Positions 34,964 to 46,415 of a stretch of DNA of 64,000 nucleotides are shown piece by piece. The stretch covers positions 12,105,386 through 12,169,385 of the forward strand of contig CM064552.1 in assembly GCA_032716605.1 (NCBI GenBank), written 5' to 3'. Made by a program: the position numbers and the translations under genes. A model generated the notes under the pieces. It was not told the DNA's origin, searched no databases, and worked only from the letters and a program-made list of their open reading frames with translations. How positions within the stretch are numbered: the stretch's first letter is position 1; each line of letters opens with the position of its first letter. This DNA comes from Paralithodes platypus. Its lineage: Eukaryota; Arthropoda; Malacostraca; Decapoda; Lithodidae.

Positions 34964-36926
34964 GTCAGTTGGGGGAATGGAAGGACCAGAGACTTATGCT
35001 ATGTCTTGCCACAATGCCAAAAATAGAAGAAAAACAATTGTAGCAGAATTTTTCTGTAGCCAGATTAAAGGCACGGTCATATTGTCTATTAATTTATGCC
35101 GGTTTGCAAAATTCTGTTTATAGCATAGATCTACTATAAGCTTTATTGTTTTGAGATTTTTGTTTTACTTAACTCTTTCAATCAAATGATGATTTTTCAT
35201 TTTCTATTGTAGCTATTACCATGCATATTCATTCAGCTTGATAAGAACGTGCTGATATCAGAGGTTCAGAAGAATTATTTGCTTAATCCTTCGAGTTTGA
35301 GAGAGCCTTCCTAAGTTGAATAAAGTTGTCTGTTAGTGGAAAAAAAGAAAAATAAATAAATAAATAAAAATCATGTCATCTGATATGAAAGGGTTATTTT
35401 TATATTTGAGTGTTAGACCTGGCCTTGACTCAATTCATTTTTCTCTCAGCACTAGCTTGACTATACCTGGGCCTGGAATTATCAACGTTATATGCTAACA
35501 ATTTTTGTTTTATCACCGCACTAATATTGCCATAAATCCTGTATCATGCTGTAGTCATCAACTAAATGGTAAACCAATAGGATGGTTAAGATCTTATTGC
35601 TTTCAGTAAAGCATGATGCACTTTGAATTTATTCTGGCTATTATTAGACAAGTTTATGATGTTTGGAAAGGATCTGTAGGAATTAAAGGGTCAATTCAGA
35701 TAGCTTTTACTTCTTTGATTCCCAGATATCGTACATAAGCTAAGTAAAATAGCCTAATTTTAGCCAGAATAAAGGCATCACAATACTGAGAGGGTCAAGT
35801 GGAGATAGAATAAAGTTATTATACCACTGACTAAGCCAAGTATCAATGCGTTGATGAATCCGGCCCCTGCATGGTAGCACATTCCCGGTACTGGATTACT
35901 GTATATTTGTCTCCCAGTCCATGTTCTATGTCCCCTCCATTGTTTTCAATTATTGGATTAGAACTAGCCATTATTATTATTATTCTGTATGGTTTATAAT
36001 ACATGTAATTTTGTGTTATAATGAAAAACCCACACACATGGTTTATAATACATGTAATTTTGTGTTATAATGAAAAACCCACACCCACTTGTTTTTATCA
36101 GCACACAAAACTTCCAGTACCCCAAATAGATAGCATCCATATATTTATGAATGTCTCGCCCTGCAGAGCGTTTCAGCGTAAACCCCATGCACTATATATT
36201 GATACTGTAAGATGGGGTTATTAGGCCCTTGATATGGATAACACATCTTTGTAATCCTTAGTAAGATTTTGTATAATATGTGTAAAATGCTGGATTATTC
36301 AACTTTTATAGATTGATCATATTTTCTTTAGTGAGATACATATTGGAGAATAATTTAATGAATCCCTTGCTGACATTTGATCTGACTCTCCGACTTTTTC
36401 CTTGTTTTCCATAATTTGGTATCTATGCCATTTTAACCTTTTAACCACAATATGATTTAATCCTTCGGGTCAGCCCTGTGAGAGTCTTGTACTAGACTCA
36501 GTGGTCTGGTTAATCAAACTTTTAATTAATTAATCAACACATATAAATATTCTATATGTATTACGTATTATAAAATTCCTTTTCAGAACCCCTAGCAATG
36601 CTGTTATTTTCCAGATAATTTTTTTTTTAACACCGTAAATTCGTAACATTAGATGTCATATATGAAGAGGTCTAGTGGCCCCATCTTACAACGTGATTAG
36701 ATTACCTTTGTTTGACGGTCATTTTGATTCCTTGTACGTATGTATATCTGCCAAAACTTCTAATTGACCACTTGCGTGTTTCGGGCTATAAGGACGTTGG
36801 AGCTGTAGACATTGAAATTTAGCAGAATAACCAACTAAAATTTGGTTGAAGTGCATATATAAACACATGAAATTATATCCAGTAAGCTTTCTATCCATAA
36901 TAAACTCATATGTCTTGTATTTCTGC

Positions 36927-37004
36927 TTAACCCTCGGAGCCCGGATGACCTTCGTGAAGGCATATTGAGATAAACCGAGGATCCCAGATGGCTTTCGTGA
37001 ATGC
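36927..37004 (-). mobile_element. piggyBac-like MITE end with paired words (other end not found)
   Basis: TTAACCCTCGGAGCCCGG opens it. CCCGGATGACCTTCGTGAAG (from 36940) and CCCAGATGGCTTTCGTGAAT (from 36983) are a pair of near-identical words 43 bp apart. This is the same layout as the 3' ends of the four ~487-bp MITEs, but with a different word and no shared core downstream. Confidence 0.5.
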
Positions 37005-37257
37005 TAATGGCTAAACCAATTAAAACTGTACGATAGAAAGCTTTGTTGCAGTCTACGACACACACAATAACGCAAGCACAATCAGTCAGTCAGCTGACTT
37101 GTGCTTGCTACACAGCCCATAGCAATCGATCAATGATTTTCTGCTGTCCGAATCGATGCATGAAAGCAGTGGACAGTGACTTAAGAATTATTACAATGGT
37201 GAAATTAGTAAAAAATCAGTAATAGATATAATCCATAATAATCCATAATCTATCTAC

Positions 37258-37345
37258 TGTATATAGGCTACTCAGGCACATACCCCATTTTTTTTTTTAG
37301 CTGGGGGTGGCCGACTCAAGTCAGAGCCCGAACAGGGACAACACA
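37258..37345 (-). repeat. RTE 3' tail copy
   Basis: ctcaggcacataccccatt, a T run, then gctgggggtggccgactcaa and gtcagagcccgaacaggg match the RTE 3' untranslated family on the minus strand (compare 42150-42240). Confidence 0.7.
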
Positions 37346-37381
37346 ACTCAAAAAATAAAAAAAAAATAAATAAAAAAAATA

Positions 37382-37800
37382 ATCTGGTCTTTTATATCTC
37401 GCAAGCGCCAGTTCTTCCAGAGGAATTCACTAGCGCTCGTAACACATTGCACCACAATCAAGAGAAATGTGGTGCAGTTCACCTGTAGTTCAAGCAACAA
37501 CAACTATTTAACATGGCAGCAGTTAGAGTCTGTAACGACCTGTCACTGTGCCACTTGCAAGATCATAACTCCTACAGAAGAGAAATGTTTTCAACTGTTT
37601 TTTGAAAGAGTCTATGGAGTTTAGCTGTCTAATTGATAAAGGCAATTCATTATATAACCTAGGAGCCACGAAAGAAAAGGACCGATCAGAGAAAGAGGAC
37701 TGCTGGATAGCTACCGGTTCATCAAGACGCAGCACATAATCACTGCTTCTCAGGATCGCACCAGAACGTGCCAAAGGGCGTCTCAAGAGGTCAGCAATGT
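37382..37800 (-). pseudogene. L2/CR1-like LINE C-terminus and 3' region
   Basis: Minus-strand frame 37786-37523: RSFSFVAPRLYNELPLSIRQ, SIDSFKKQLKTFLF, a signature of the C-terminus of L2/CR1-type reverse transcriptases. Its 3' untranslated part (about 37382-37440 on the + strand, cgcaagcgccagttcttcca) has a second, diverged copy at 43060-43102. It is 5'-truncated; no catalytic part is present. Confidence 0.75.
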
Positions 37801-37873
37801 GTGTGCATGTGTGTGTGTCTCAATCAAGTGGACGGGGGATGGCTCAGACCAGCTCACACATACTCCCTTACTC

Positions 37874-37917
37874 CCGGGGCTGTTCGGCCAGGCAGCCTAG
37901 GGGGAACGACTACTACT
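37874..37917 (+). mobile_element. 44-bp retroposed LINE4/SINE tail with 12-bp target duplication
   Basis: The segment ggctgttcggccaggcagcc plus aggggaacg and (act)n is only the tail common to LINE4 and the SINE. It is flanked by ACTCCCTTACTC at 37862-37873 and 37918-37929. The right copy overlaps the (act)n run by a few bases, so the outer limit is uncertain by that much. Confidence 0.78.
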
Positions 37918-39337
37918 ACTCCCTTACTCTGATTCAGTCCCACACGAGGTGGGCGGCATGACACAATTACATGAGAGGTAGGAGAGGAAAGGGAAGATGG
38001 TTGGGGGTGCGGGGTGCAGGAGGGGCTGGGGATGGAGCTGAGCTTAGTTTATCACTAACCCGATAGAGTCGCAATTGCACCATGGAAAATTTGATTGCTT
38101 GACACGAAACTTGGGGCACCATATGGCGTCCCCTGGGGGGTGTGGCACATATGACATCACCCAGTTTTTAAGGGTTGATATCGATGTTTGCGGCTCCAGC
38201 TTCCTTATAGCCCGAAATTCTTAAGTAGTCAATTGGTACAGTGTTACTTTTATTTTTTGTTATTTTAGCTATTTTAAGTATAGCAATGGCAAACATAATA
38301 TTCAGACTTAACCTATCCATTGGTTTGTTGAATCATGTTTTGTACTAACCATTTCTACTGTATACCCATATATTGTATATATGATCACATAATTGAAATT
38401 TATCTGTAACAGGTGGAAATTTTTGCAGTTGTACAATAGTATTGCAGCCCTTTCAACAAGATGAGATTTGATTTTATAGCTACCCCCATTATATTTAATT
38501 CAGCTTGGGAGGACCTCTCCCAGTCAAAGTGTTAGAACATTTTCTCTTTAGCTTTTGATTATGTAAGATATTCGTATGTTGAATGAAATAATCTGATGGT
38601 AGCCATACAGAAATAGTCATCGTGCTGAAATATTTATCAGTTCCTATGAAGTAAACAAAGATTATGCTGAACAACTTATTTTTAGGTTACTGTATCAGAA
38701 ATTGATTATATTAATATATATACAGTACCTGATAAAATATATATCTCCTGTATCTGTTAAAACAACTTTTCTTAAAAATACTGTGGACGGTCAAGCAATA
38801 TTACACCTTTGATTCACCACCAATAAAAAAATATTCCGATTATTTTTATTACAGTATTAAGATGTTCACCTAGTTCTTTCATAATCTTTTAATAATTAGA
38901 ATACCAAATACTGTACATTAATATCCTTTGCCATTCTTTACAGTGCAGTATACTGTATACAGTAGTATAATGCATTATTCTTTGCATGATTCTTTTATGG
39001 TATGATACATTGTACAGTAATGCATATCTGTTTTTATTATTACCGTACATTGCAGTATTTTTGTTTGTTTTTTAGTAAAACCCCAAATTGCAGTAGATCT
39101 TATTTTGAATATTTACCGTTTCATATTTTGATGACAAAACTGATTATCAGCTTTATTTTAATATTCAACAACTTTTGTTTTTATGTTCTCTGGTTTCTTA
39201 TAGTCCCCCAAGTGACTTCCTTTTTTTTTTATAAAAAGGCATTCTTTTTAATTAGGCATACTGTATGGTAGACATTATATTTTTCTGTCATCATTAGGCC
39301 TATTATCATCATAATTTTCAAGACCTGGGAAACCCCC

Positions 39338-39640
39338 GCTAAAGGATGGCCATGGCAGAAATGCCTTTAAGCTACTTTGTCCAGACATGTTTCCTTTGCC
39401 TCTGCCATCAATGTTCATTCCACTGTGTGCATTTTTTCCTAAATATTACCACTTTCTTCTCCCATACCATAGGTGGTCTTCCACTACCAGCTGCTCCACT
39501 CACTTGACTTTCATGTATCTTTCTTGCTATTTTGTCCTCATCCATTCTCTGAACATGATCGTACCACCTCAAAGTACTTCTCTTTATCCATTCAACCAAT
39601 CCACATTCAATGCCCTCGGCATAATTTTTTTGGTTGGCCC
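39338..39640 (-). pseudogene. RTE-type LINE C-terminal fragment
   Basis: Minus-strand frame: GLVEWIKRSTLRWYDHVQRM, EDKIARKIHESQVSGA, GSGRPPMVWE. LRW.GHVxRM...GRPP..W is the conserved C-terminal pattern of RTE elements; here the Gly-His is Tyr-Asp-His. A related decayed copy lies at 1850-2220. Confidence 0.75.
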
Positions 39641-41418
39641 GATTAGTATTTTTCACCTGCAATATTTATATTTATTAATATTTTTGCTATGAACTTCAAG
39701 TGAGTTTTCTACTTTGTTATTTACAGTACTTACTAATTTAATTTTGTTTATTTATTTATTTATTTACTTATTAATGTATAAATATTTTTTTATAAATGCA
39801 TTTACATTATGTTTCAGTAGGTATTGTAATTTATTAGTATGTGCCCTTGTGGCTTTTTGTCTTCTGTAAGTATTTCATGTTATGTAATCTCATGCCAAAT
39901 AATCCCAATAATTTTCCAGCAAGTGTAAGTCAACTGGCCGTTGGTAATGTGACGCTCGGGTAAGGTGCAGAGACCGACAGGGATTGGAATTTTTTTCACC
40001 TAACACTATTTTATGGGACTCATATACATAGCTAAAAAGTTGAAAGTTCAAATTAATGATAACCTGAATATCACAGCAAATATTATGATACATAAGTTGC
40101 CAGTACAGTAATGATTGATTGTTGACCTGAAGCAACTGTAAGCAAAACATGATCAATACTGTACTACCAACAGATTCTTATAGTTAGTCTGACCTGAAAG
40201 ATCTAAAACCCAAATATTGATAAAACATTTCAAGTCTTTGATATGAAACTCAAAGGAAAATATGATTGAAACGCTCTTCTTCATATATGTTAGTCTTTGA
40301 TCTGAAAAATCTCTAAGCAAATATCAATGAAGGTCTCTTCATTGTTACACCCATTTGATTACCTTATAATGCCTGAAATTGTCCAGTCTCTGCTCACTGC
40401 AGTGTCTCTTGGGTAAGGTGGTTTTATCAGTGCATGGAGGAGGCATGATGCTAACATTTGAGAGCCATGTACAGAACCAATAATATCTCCTCTATTGAAT
40501 CTAATAATATTCACTAACAGTTTTCTAATCAGACCAGCCATCTTTCCCTTACTACATTTGTCATACATTATGCCAAAAGTTTCATTCTCATCAAATACTC
40601 ATTCATCTTTCATTTAAAAGCTGTTACCACATACATAACATTAATTGCCCAAATATTAGTGAATATTTGGCCATATTTATTTACTTTACCTTAATGAACA
40701 AAATAAGTATGGTAACATAAAAATTAGAAAAAAATGTAATGCATAGCAGTATTTTAATCTTCTCAGTGTGATAATATCTTTTACTTTAATTTAGATATTT
40801 CATACAGCTGAGAAATTTCTTTTATACTCATTTGATAATTCATTTATGGATTATTTGATTACTAATACAGTATTGTATTCATTTACAATATAGGCATCGT
40901 ATCCTTAGAATAATTCTAATGACCACCCTTCATCTTGGCTTCAGAAGAATTTCAACGGCTTCCCTTAAAGATAAATTTTAATTTTGCATTAATATTTTAT
41001 AGGCACCCTAGTATTGGAGAAATGTAATGACCAACACTATCACTATACCTAATTGAAATGTTGTATACAAGAAGGGACACTTAAAATGTATCTTAGTGCA
41101 AATAGGTTTCAGCATGGAAACCAACCATCGAGTCTAAAGTGGTTTACTCATGCAAATATGGAAATAGCCGTAACATTTTTTGATGATGATTCCAATACTG
41201 TTGAAAATGTGTCGAGTGCTAAAAGGTGTTATTAATGACTACCTTTAAACAAAGAACATCAACACCATACTAAAGTTTAATTAAAATTTGTGCGAGTTGT
41301 GTAGAAAGCTTAAAGGTGGAAAATTGATATGACCACCTTTAAGCGAAGAAGTAATGTTTTGTAAGATTTGTGTAGCGTACTTAAAGGTGGTGTGTGTGTC
41401 TCTCTGTGCCATCACCAG

Positions 41419-41514
41419 CTGGATCTTCACGAGGCCAACCAGAAGCTGCAGAACGGGGCCAGGCCAGGCAACGACTCTCAGGTGCTTAAGAGGCAGCTCG
41501 AGGATCAAATGAAG
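41419..41514 (+). CDS. brp: Bruchpilot/ELKS-CAST-like coiled-coil protein, internal exon E
   Basis: This 32-codon exon is phase 0 at both ends, with acceptor catcaccag and donor GTAAAG. The translation begins LDLHEANQKLQNGARPGNDS and ends QVLKRQLEDQMK. A short Gly/Pro/Asn-containing break in the coiled coil (NGARPGNDS) may be a flexible hinge between the Q-rich region and the C-terminal coils. It is GC-rich relative to the intron. It joins in phase to exon D (…ELEKKQ) and exon F (MVEQKVQ…). Being phase 0-0 it could be skipped without a frameshift. Confidence 0.75.
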
Positions 41515-41987
41515 GTAAAGCAACCCCTCGTATATCCCTAACTCAATTATTCTAAGTGGTCCCTATTGCAATTTTTCAGTAATTTTCACTGGTTTCTAGC
41601 TCTGTCTGTTTTTAATTACTAAATTTTAACATGTGATCTCTTGTGAAAATTTGTTTATGTCCCTTATTATTGATGCTATTTTCTTCTCATATCCCCTCAT
41701 TAAAAATATAAAAATAAATATAAAAATATATAATAGACTAAAGATGACAACAAATGCCAGTATGCCCGAGGTCAGTGAGTTCAAAAATAGTGCTGTGCTT
41801 CGGCTGATCCATTGAACCGGAAACCACCGGTTTTTCACTTCCGGTCCAGGCTCGGACAGTTTCCGGTTTGCCACTTGTACTCGGAAATTAACTGGGCAAC
41901 TATTTTCCTTTTTTCTTTAATGTACTTAATTAATTATTAAATTTTTCATTAATGTACACCAGTAGCAGAATATAATGTATGTATGTA

Positions 41988-42140
41988 CAGTAGAGTCTCG
42001 CCTATAACGTCTAATTGGTGCCTGAAAAACGCCGTTATTACTGAAAATGTTATTTGCGTGAGTATAAAGCAAAAATTAGTGCAGTCACCCCTGGATTTTC
42101 ACACTTTTTTTTCCCTATAAATGCTCTCATATCGCTATTT
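41988..42140. mobile_element. pogo/Tigger-like left end (right end not found)
   Basis: TA then CAGTAGAGTCTCGCCTATAA, closely matching the ends of the element at 26129-28290 (CAGTAGAGTCACGC...). It is followed by aacgccgttattactgaaaa, a phrase like those of Tigger-type elements. The opposite end was not found; an RTE copy follows at 42150. Confidence 0.55.
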
Positions 42141-42149
42141 TCTTTAGCT

Positions 42150-42856
42150 AAAACAATATGTATGTATATACTCTGGCACATACCCCATAGCTGGTGGTGG
42201 CTGACTCAAGACAGAGCCCAAACAGGGACAAAAAAACAAATAAACAAAAATCACACACACCCAGGTCGCCCAGGCCCATTTGGGGCCTTCCAGCAAAGGA
42301 TTCCCAGGACCCCGACCTCTCGTAGAGTTTCCTGTCTCAGCATGCAGACACACAGCAAAGCCCCACCACCACAATGTTTTCCCACCTCACATCCAGGCAT
42401 GACCCATCATATACAGTATACCGCTAATACCGGCTCCCCGGGCCAGGCGCCTGACTGACTGTTATCTAGTCCAACTGGCGCCCGACCCCCTTTCCCAAAC
42501 GACCGCGTTATCACTCGTCTATTCACAAGCATTCTCCATTCATTCCTATTTATTACCACTTCTTTTGCCCAATTTACAGTAATTTCTCTATCTTCAAATG
42601 CTTGTACTACACAATCTCTCCATCTCAATGGAGGTCTTCCTACCCCTCTACCTCCCTTTGTATCTGACTCACATATTCTCTTTGTAAGCCTTTCATCTTC
42701 CATTCGCTCAACATGTTTGCTCATTCGCTCAACAGAATATAATAGTGTACTAAGGACCAACGAATATACAAGAATAAATAAATAACCAAAAATTGAAGGA
42801 AAATGAAATGTGAAAACATCGTAACTGTGGTGACCCTTTAGAAAATAAAGACTCAA
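42150..42856 (-). mobile_element. RTE-type LINE 3' part: C-terminal coding plus 3' untranslated region
   Basis: Minus-strand frame 42856-42407 contains VERMEDERLTKRICESDTKG, GVGRPPLRWRDCVVQAFEDR and EVVINRNEWRMLVN, typical of the RTE C-terminus. The sequence continues without a break into a region ending gccacca...ccagctatggggtatgtgcc and a (catata)n tail. This links the window's many short 'ctcaggcacatacccca' repeats to this LINE family as 5'-truncated 3' ends. Confidence 0.78.
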
Positions 42857-43059
42857 AACATCGTAACCGCGGTGACCCTTTAGAAAATAGAGACCCTAAT
42901 TATTTGTGTACATTTTTCTTTTATAATTTTTCCTGTCATCTGCTGTCTCTCTCTAATATGTATAATTCTATGTACCTGTACTGTACTTATTTCTATCTGT
43001 ATTTTAGCTATCTCCCTTAAAAATAAAAAAAATAAAATAATAATATTTTTTTTTTTTTT

Positions 43060-43330
43060 GGTCTCAAAAGCACCAGCTCTTCAAAGATACCTCTAGCACT
43101 CTATTTCAGAATTTAAATTTACATTAGGTTCTATTATTTCATTGCAGTAGCTCTATTTTACACATTGACATCTACTAAACCATATAATTAGTTAATTACC
43201 CATCACCACACTATTTACACAATCATAAGCTTTTAATAAGAGATTGGTCTTCAATTGTTTCTTAAAAACATCCTTGTTAGAGTTGGCAGCTGATTGTACA
43301 GTCCAGGAGCTTTATAGGCTGAATGAATAT
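43060..43330 (-). repeat. L2-like LINE 3' remnant
   Basis: ctcaaaagcaccagctcttc corresponds to cgcaagcgccagttcttcca at 37396, and further phrases (ttcttaaaaacatccttgtt) fit the C-terminal SFKK.LKTFLF region on the minus strand. It is heavily decayed. Confidence 0.5.
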
Positions 43331-43345
43331 ACATTAATTATTAAT

Positions 43346-43348
<3 letters not shown>

Positions 43349-43402
<54 letters not shown>
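43349..43402. repeat. (TA)n microsatellite
   Basis: An uninterrupted alternating TA tract of about 54 bases. Confidence 0.97.
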
Positions 43403-43406
<4 letters not shown>

Positions 43407-43519
43407 GTTATTTGGTCCCTATGTAGGCCTAATGTGTGAATAATGTATGGTCGTGATGGGCTTAAAAGAATTATTATTCCACTAATGTAGGGAGTGGGGG
43501 TTAGACTAGATAAATATGA

Positions 43520-43800
43520 AGGGCCCTGCCTGGAAGTATGTGGGCGAGTATTGTGTTGTTCCGCTGCGTGTCTGCCTGCTGTAACCTGAACCTCTCTGGG
43601 AGATCTGGGGCCTGGGAATCTTTTGCTTGGAGACTCCTCATGGTCCTTGGTTTCTGGGTCTTCTGGGCAACCTAGATGTGTGTGAATTTTTTATTATTTA
43701 TTTTTTTATTTTTTGTTTCTTTTTTAGCTCTGTCTCGAGTCAGCCACCCCCAGCTATGGGGTATGTGCCTGAGTATATATATGCATATACATACTAAATC
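43520..43800 (+). mobile_element. RTE 3' untranslated copy
   Basis: On the + strand it ends ctctgtctcgagtcagccac, ccccagctatggggtatgtg, cctgagtatatata, the same tail as the minus-strand copy at 42150 read in reverse. The 5' part (tgcgtgtctgcctgctg) also matches. Confidence 0.75.
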
Positions 43801-44793
43801 ATAATGAGCAAAAAGGACACGTTAAAACATAATTTTTTTTATTCCCCAATCTTTTATTTTTTCAGGCGAGCTCACTGAAGAGTGACCGTGTGGGAGTTTG
43901 CCCGCGGTTTGTTGTCAACATAATACGTTAGGCCTAACACAATAGATGACGGAAGAATTTTTATTTACTCTTTTAGCATAATATTTGTTTGTGTGATGAT
44001 AGGATTTGTTTTTTTCTCAATTCCATGGCATTAGAAATTTTGCACTGGTTAAAAAGACATGAAACAACAAATACTTCTGTTCATTGATAAGGGAGATAGA
44101 TAGATTGATAGATAAATAAAGGTGGGGAAAGGTCGGTAGGTGAGAATCAGATAAAAAACGGGGAAGGGAGATCTCAAAATGATCAAAATGAGAAATACAG
44201 TATAGCTAAAGAATTAACAACTGTTTCATGAACAAAAAAATATATATTAGACCTAACTTTCTGAACTCTCATTTTCCACTTTAATATCATTAATTCTGAT
44301 TTTAATTTTTACACTAAGCCTTGTCGCATGTACAAAAGTTAGTCACCAACATAATATACATTAATTAAAGTACTAAACATGAGTTATTGATTTTTTCCAG
44401 TGGCTCATACCTTCAGATAATTTCAGTTAACCATAAAGGATTATATGGTACCATTGGGCTTCAGCATTCGATGCAGACAAATTTTGATATTTTATATTTG
44501 TTTTAATTACATATATATACAGTAGATATATAATTTAGAAGATAAGAGTAAGAAAGAACTGTAAGATAATAGACTCCGATGTGTGACAAGTTGAACTACT
44601 GTATTGATTTGTTGAACTAGGTTATAATTGGGCAATAAATTAGCTTCCAGCCCAGTTCCGGAAACTGGTCATTATTATACTCCAGTAGTGTCGCCGGTCG
44701 GGGACGAACCAGTTTTTTTGGTGCAAGAGCACAGCACTATTCAAGACCTGCATTGTTTAATGTATCCCTATTTCAAGTTGACTTCCTTTACAG

Positions 44794-44931
44794 ATGGTGG
44801 AACAGAAAGTACAGACCCTGGAACAAAGAAACAGACAGCTGGATGAGAAGGAGAAGACCCTGGTGGAGCTAGACAGTAGGCTCAACAAAAAGAGGGAACA
44901 GATAAACAACATGGAACAACAACTAGCCAAG
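44794..44931 (+). CDS. brp: Bruchpilot/ELKS-CAST-like coiled-coil protein, internal exon F
   Basis: This 46-codon exon is phase 0 at both ends, with acceptor ctttacag and donor GTACTG. The translation begins MVEQKVQTLEQRNRQLDEKE and ends NKKREQINNMEQQLAK. The heptad-patterned coiled coil is rich in Lys, Glu and Gln. It follows exon E in phase. The ATG at its first codon is not a proposed start, since it directly follows the acceptor AG within an ongoing gene. Confidence 0.77.
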
Positions 44932-45279
44932 GTACTGTTTTAGGGCTGGATACTCAAAATATTTACAACTTCGCATATTTTACGACCATCAGATAGATAG
45001 ATAGAACATTGTATTTTTCGTTAGTGATACTCAAACCATGACTGCCTATTTTATTTTAGGTGTGAGAATGTTATGACTTTGAAAACACTTATCCTAAGAA
45101 CTGTGAGGAATCTCACATTAGGCTCTGTTGATGGACTGTGGGAAACCACACGGAAGGCACTTTATTCAAACCTGCACAAAAACCGCGCCAATGCTTGGAA
45201 TCGTCTGAAAATTGGGTGACATAGGACTACATGGCATCACTCCATACCACCTATTCCTCTCAGCCTCCTCCTGCTACAC

Positions 45280-46140
45280 TTTACATCTACTTTTATATCT
45301 AGTGCTCAAGTTGCTTCTGATTGTTCTTCATTTTTCACAACTGAAATATCTCGCATAAGAACCGAGTTAGATAATGCCTCCTTTAACAATGAATTTTCAG
45401 TGGAATTCCGAACACTGTGTGTAACAAATCATAGCCTTTGATCATTCCATCCAGTGGATATGAGTTACTTATGTCAGACATGAATATAACATTCTACCAG
45501 CTTGATCCCATAAACGTATCAAAGATGCCACTTGTTTATGTACATGCCGCAGACTTCATTTGTAAAATAGTTAATAGATACTTCATGGAAGGTAACTTTG
45601 TACTGTCTGAGAAATGAGATATGCTACTGCCTCTTCTCAAGAAACCTGTGGACTTGATGTTGAGAACATGTCAAACGATCGTCCTATCTCGAAGCTGTTT
45701 GAACAAAATGGGGCTGTTCCTCTCATTCAGTCTGCATATAAAAATATCACTCAGCAGAAACTTCTTTAAGTAAGATTCACCTGTTGTGGGATATCCTCTC
45801 TCTTGGTGTTTGTAGATCTGTCTGCAGCCTTTGATATAAGTAGATCACAAACTGCTGATCAAGGACCTGCACTCGTATGGTGTTCACAATAAGGCACTTT
45901 AGCTCCATAAGTCATATCTATTGGACAGATCTCAGCGCGTGGTGGTGATCCGGGCCATCTCAGACCCAGTTCCCCGGTTATTTGGAGTCCCTGAGGGATC
46001 AATTCCAGAACCGATTCTCTTCTGAGTCTACACTAGCAGGTTATCTTTGCTTGGCGCACATGATGTTGCCTATCACTTCTACGCTGATGACAATCAATTG
46101 TACGTAAAGATGACCAATATTAATGATACAAAGATATAAA
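45280..46140 (+). pseudogene. L2/CR1-like reverse-transcriptase relic
   Basis: Recognisable pieces in several frames: CKIVNRYFMEGNFVLSEK, FVDLSAAFDI, KDLHSYGV, YLLDRSQRVVV, RLFGVPEGSI (for GVPQGS) and AYHFYADDNQLYV (the YADD active site). Multiple frameshifts and stops show that it is long dead. The order of motifs is collinear with L2-type LINEs. Confidence 0.72.
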
Positions 46141-46415
46141 TGTAATTCCTAATTCATATTTTTTTTTCACCAACCAACTTTACTTCTAAACTCAATTAAT
46201 GAAATCAACAAATACATATGGCACTCCAAGGACTGATTTCAAGATCTGGAAGGCAGTGAGGAAATTTAAGCTGAATCATAAAAAAAATTAGATTACCATC
46301 ATCTGAGGAAATACAGAGTAGAAGGGGTAATGATGCTGAGAATGCACTGACCCTGGATATGGGTGAATCTCAACTTCGTCCATGGAGTCCAGTCCAAAAT
46401 CTTGGAGTATACAGT

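Larger units (their letters stand above)
36761..38235. mobile_element. Inverted-repeat element of ~1.5 kb, family unknown
   Basis: The left end TAATTGACCACTTGCG...TTTCGGGCTATAAGGACGTTGGAGC mirrors the right end, which read inward is CAATTGACTACTT...TTTCGGGCTATAAGGAAGCTGGAGC and continues with related acattga/acatcga. The ~50-bp ends are ~80% alike by eye. Inside are other repeats: a TTAA end (36927), an RTE tail (37258-37345), an L2-like LINE end (37382-37800) and a 44-bp retroposed tail (37874-37917). No transposase frame was seen and no clear target duplication, so the family is unknown. Confidence 0.6.
34964..41418 (+). other. Intron D-E (6.5 kb)
   Basis: The intron runs from GTCAGT to catcaccag. 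It contains an (aaat)n run near 35350, a 49-bp tandem duplication (35991 and 36040, ggtttataatacatgtaatt...), an inverted-repeat element (36761-38235) with several insertions, and an RTE 3' fragment (39338-39640). The rest (about 35030-35990, 38240-39330 and 39650-41400) is AT-rich sequence without recognised features. Confidence 0.75.
41515..44793 (+). other. Intron E-F (3.3 kb)
   Basis: The intron runs from GTAAAG to ctttacag. It holds a pogo-like left end (from 41988), an RTE fragment with its 3' region (42150-42856), an L2-like 3' remnant (43060-43330), a TA microsatellite (43349-43402) and a + strand RTE 3' copy (43520-43800). From 43800 to 44793 nothing was recognised. Confidence 0.75.

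Noticed and set aside
34964..35026. Exon D reading on for 21 more codons to a stop
   Set aside because: A good donor GTCAGT lies at 34964, the next exon joins in phase, and the extra residues are not coiled coil. A retained-intron isoform remains possible.
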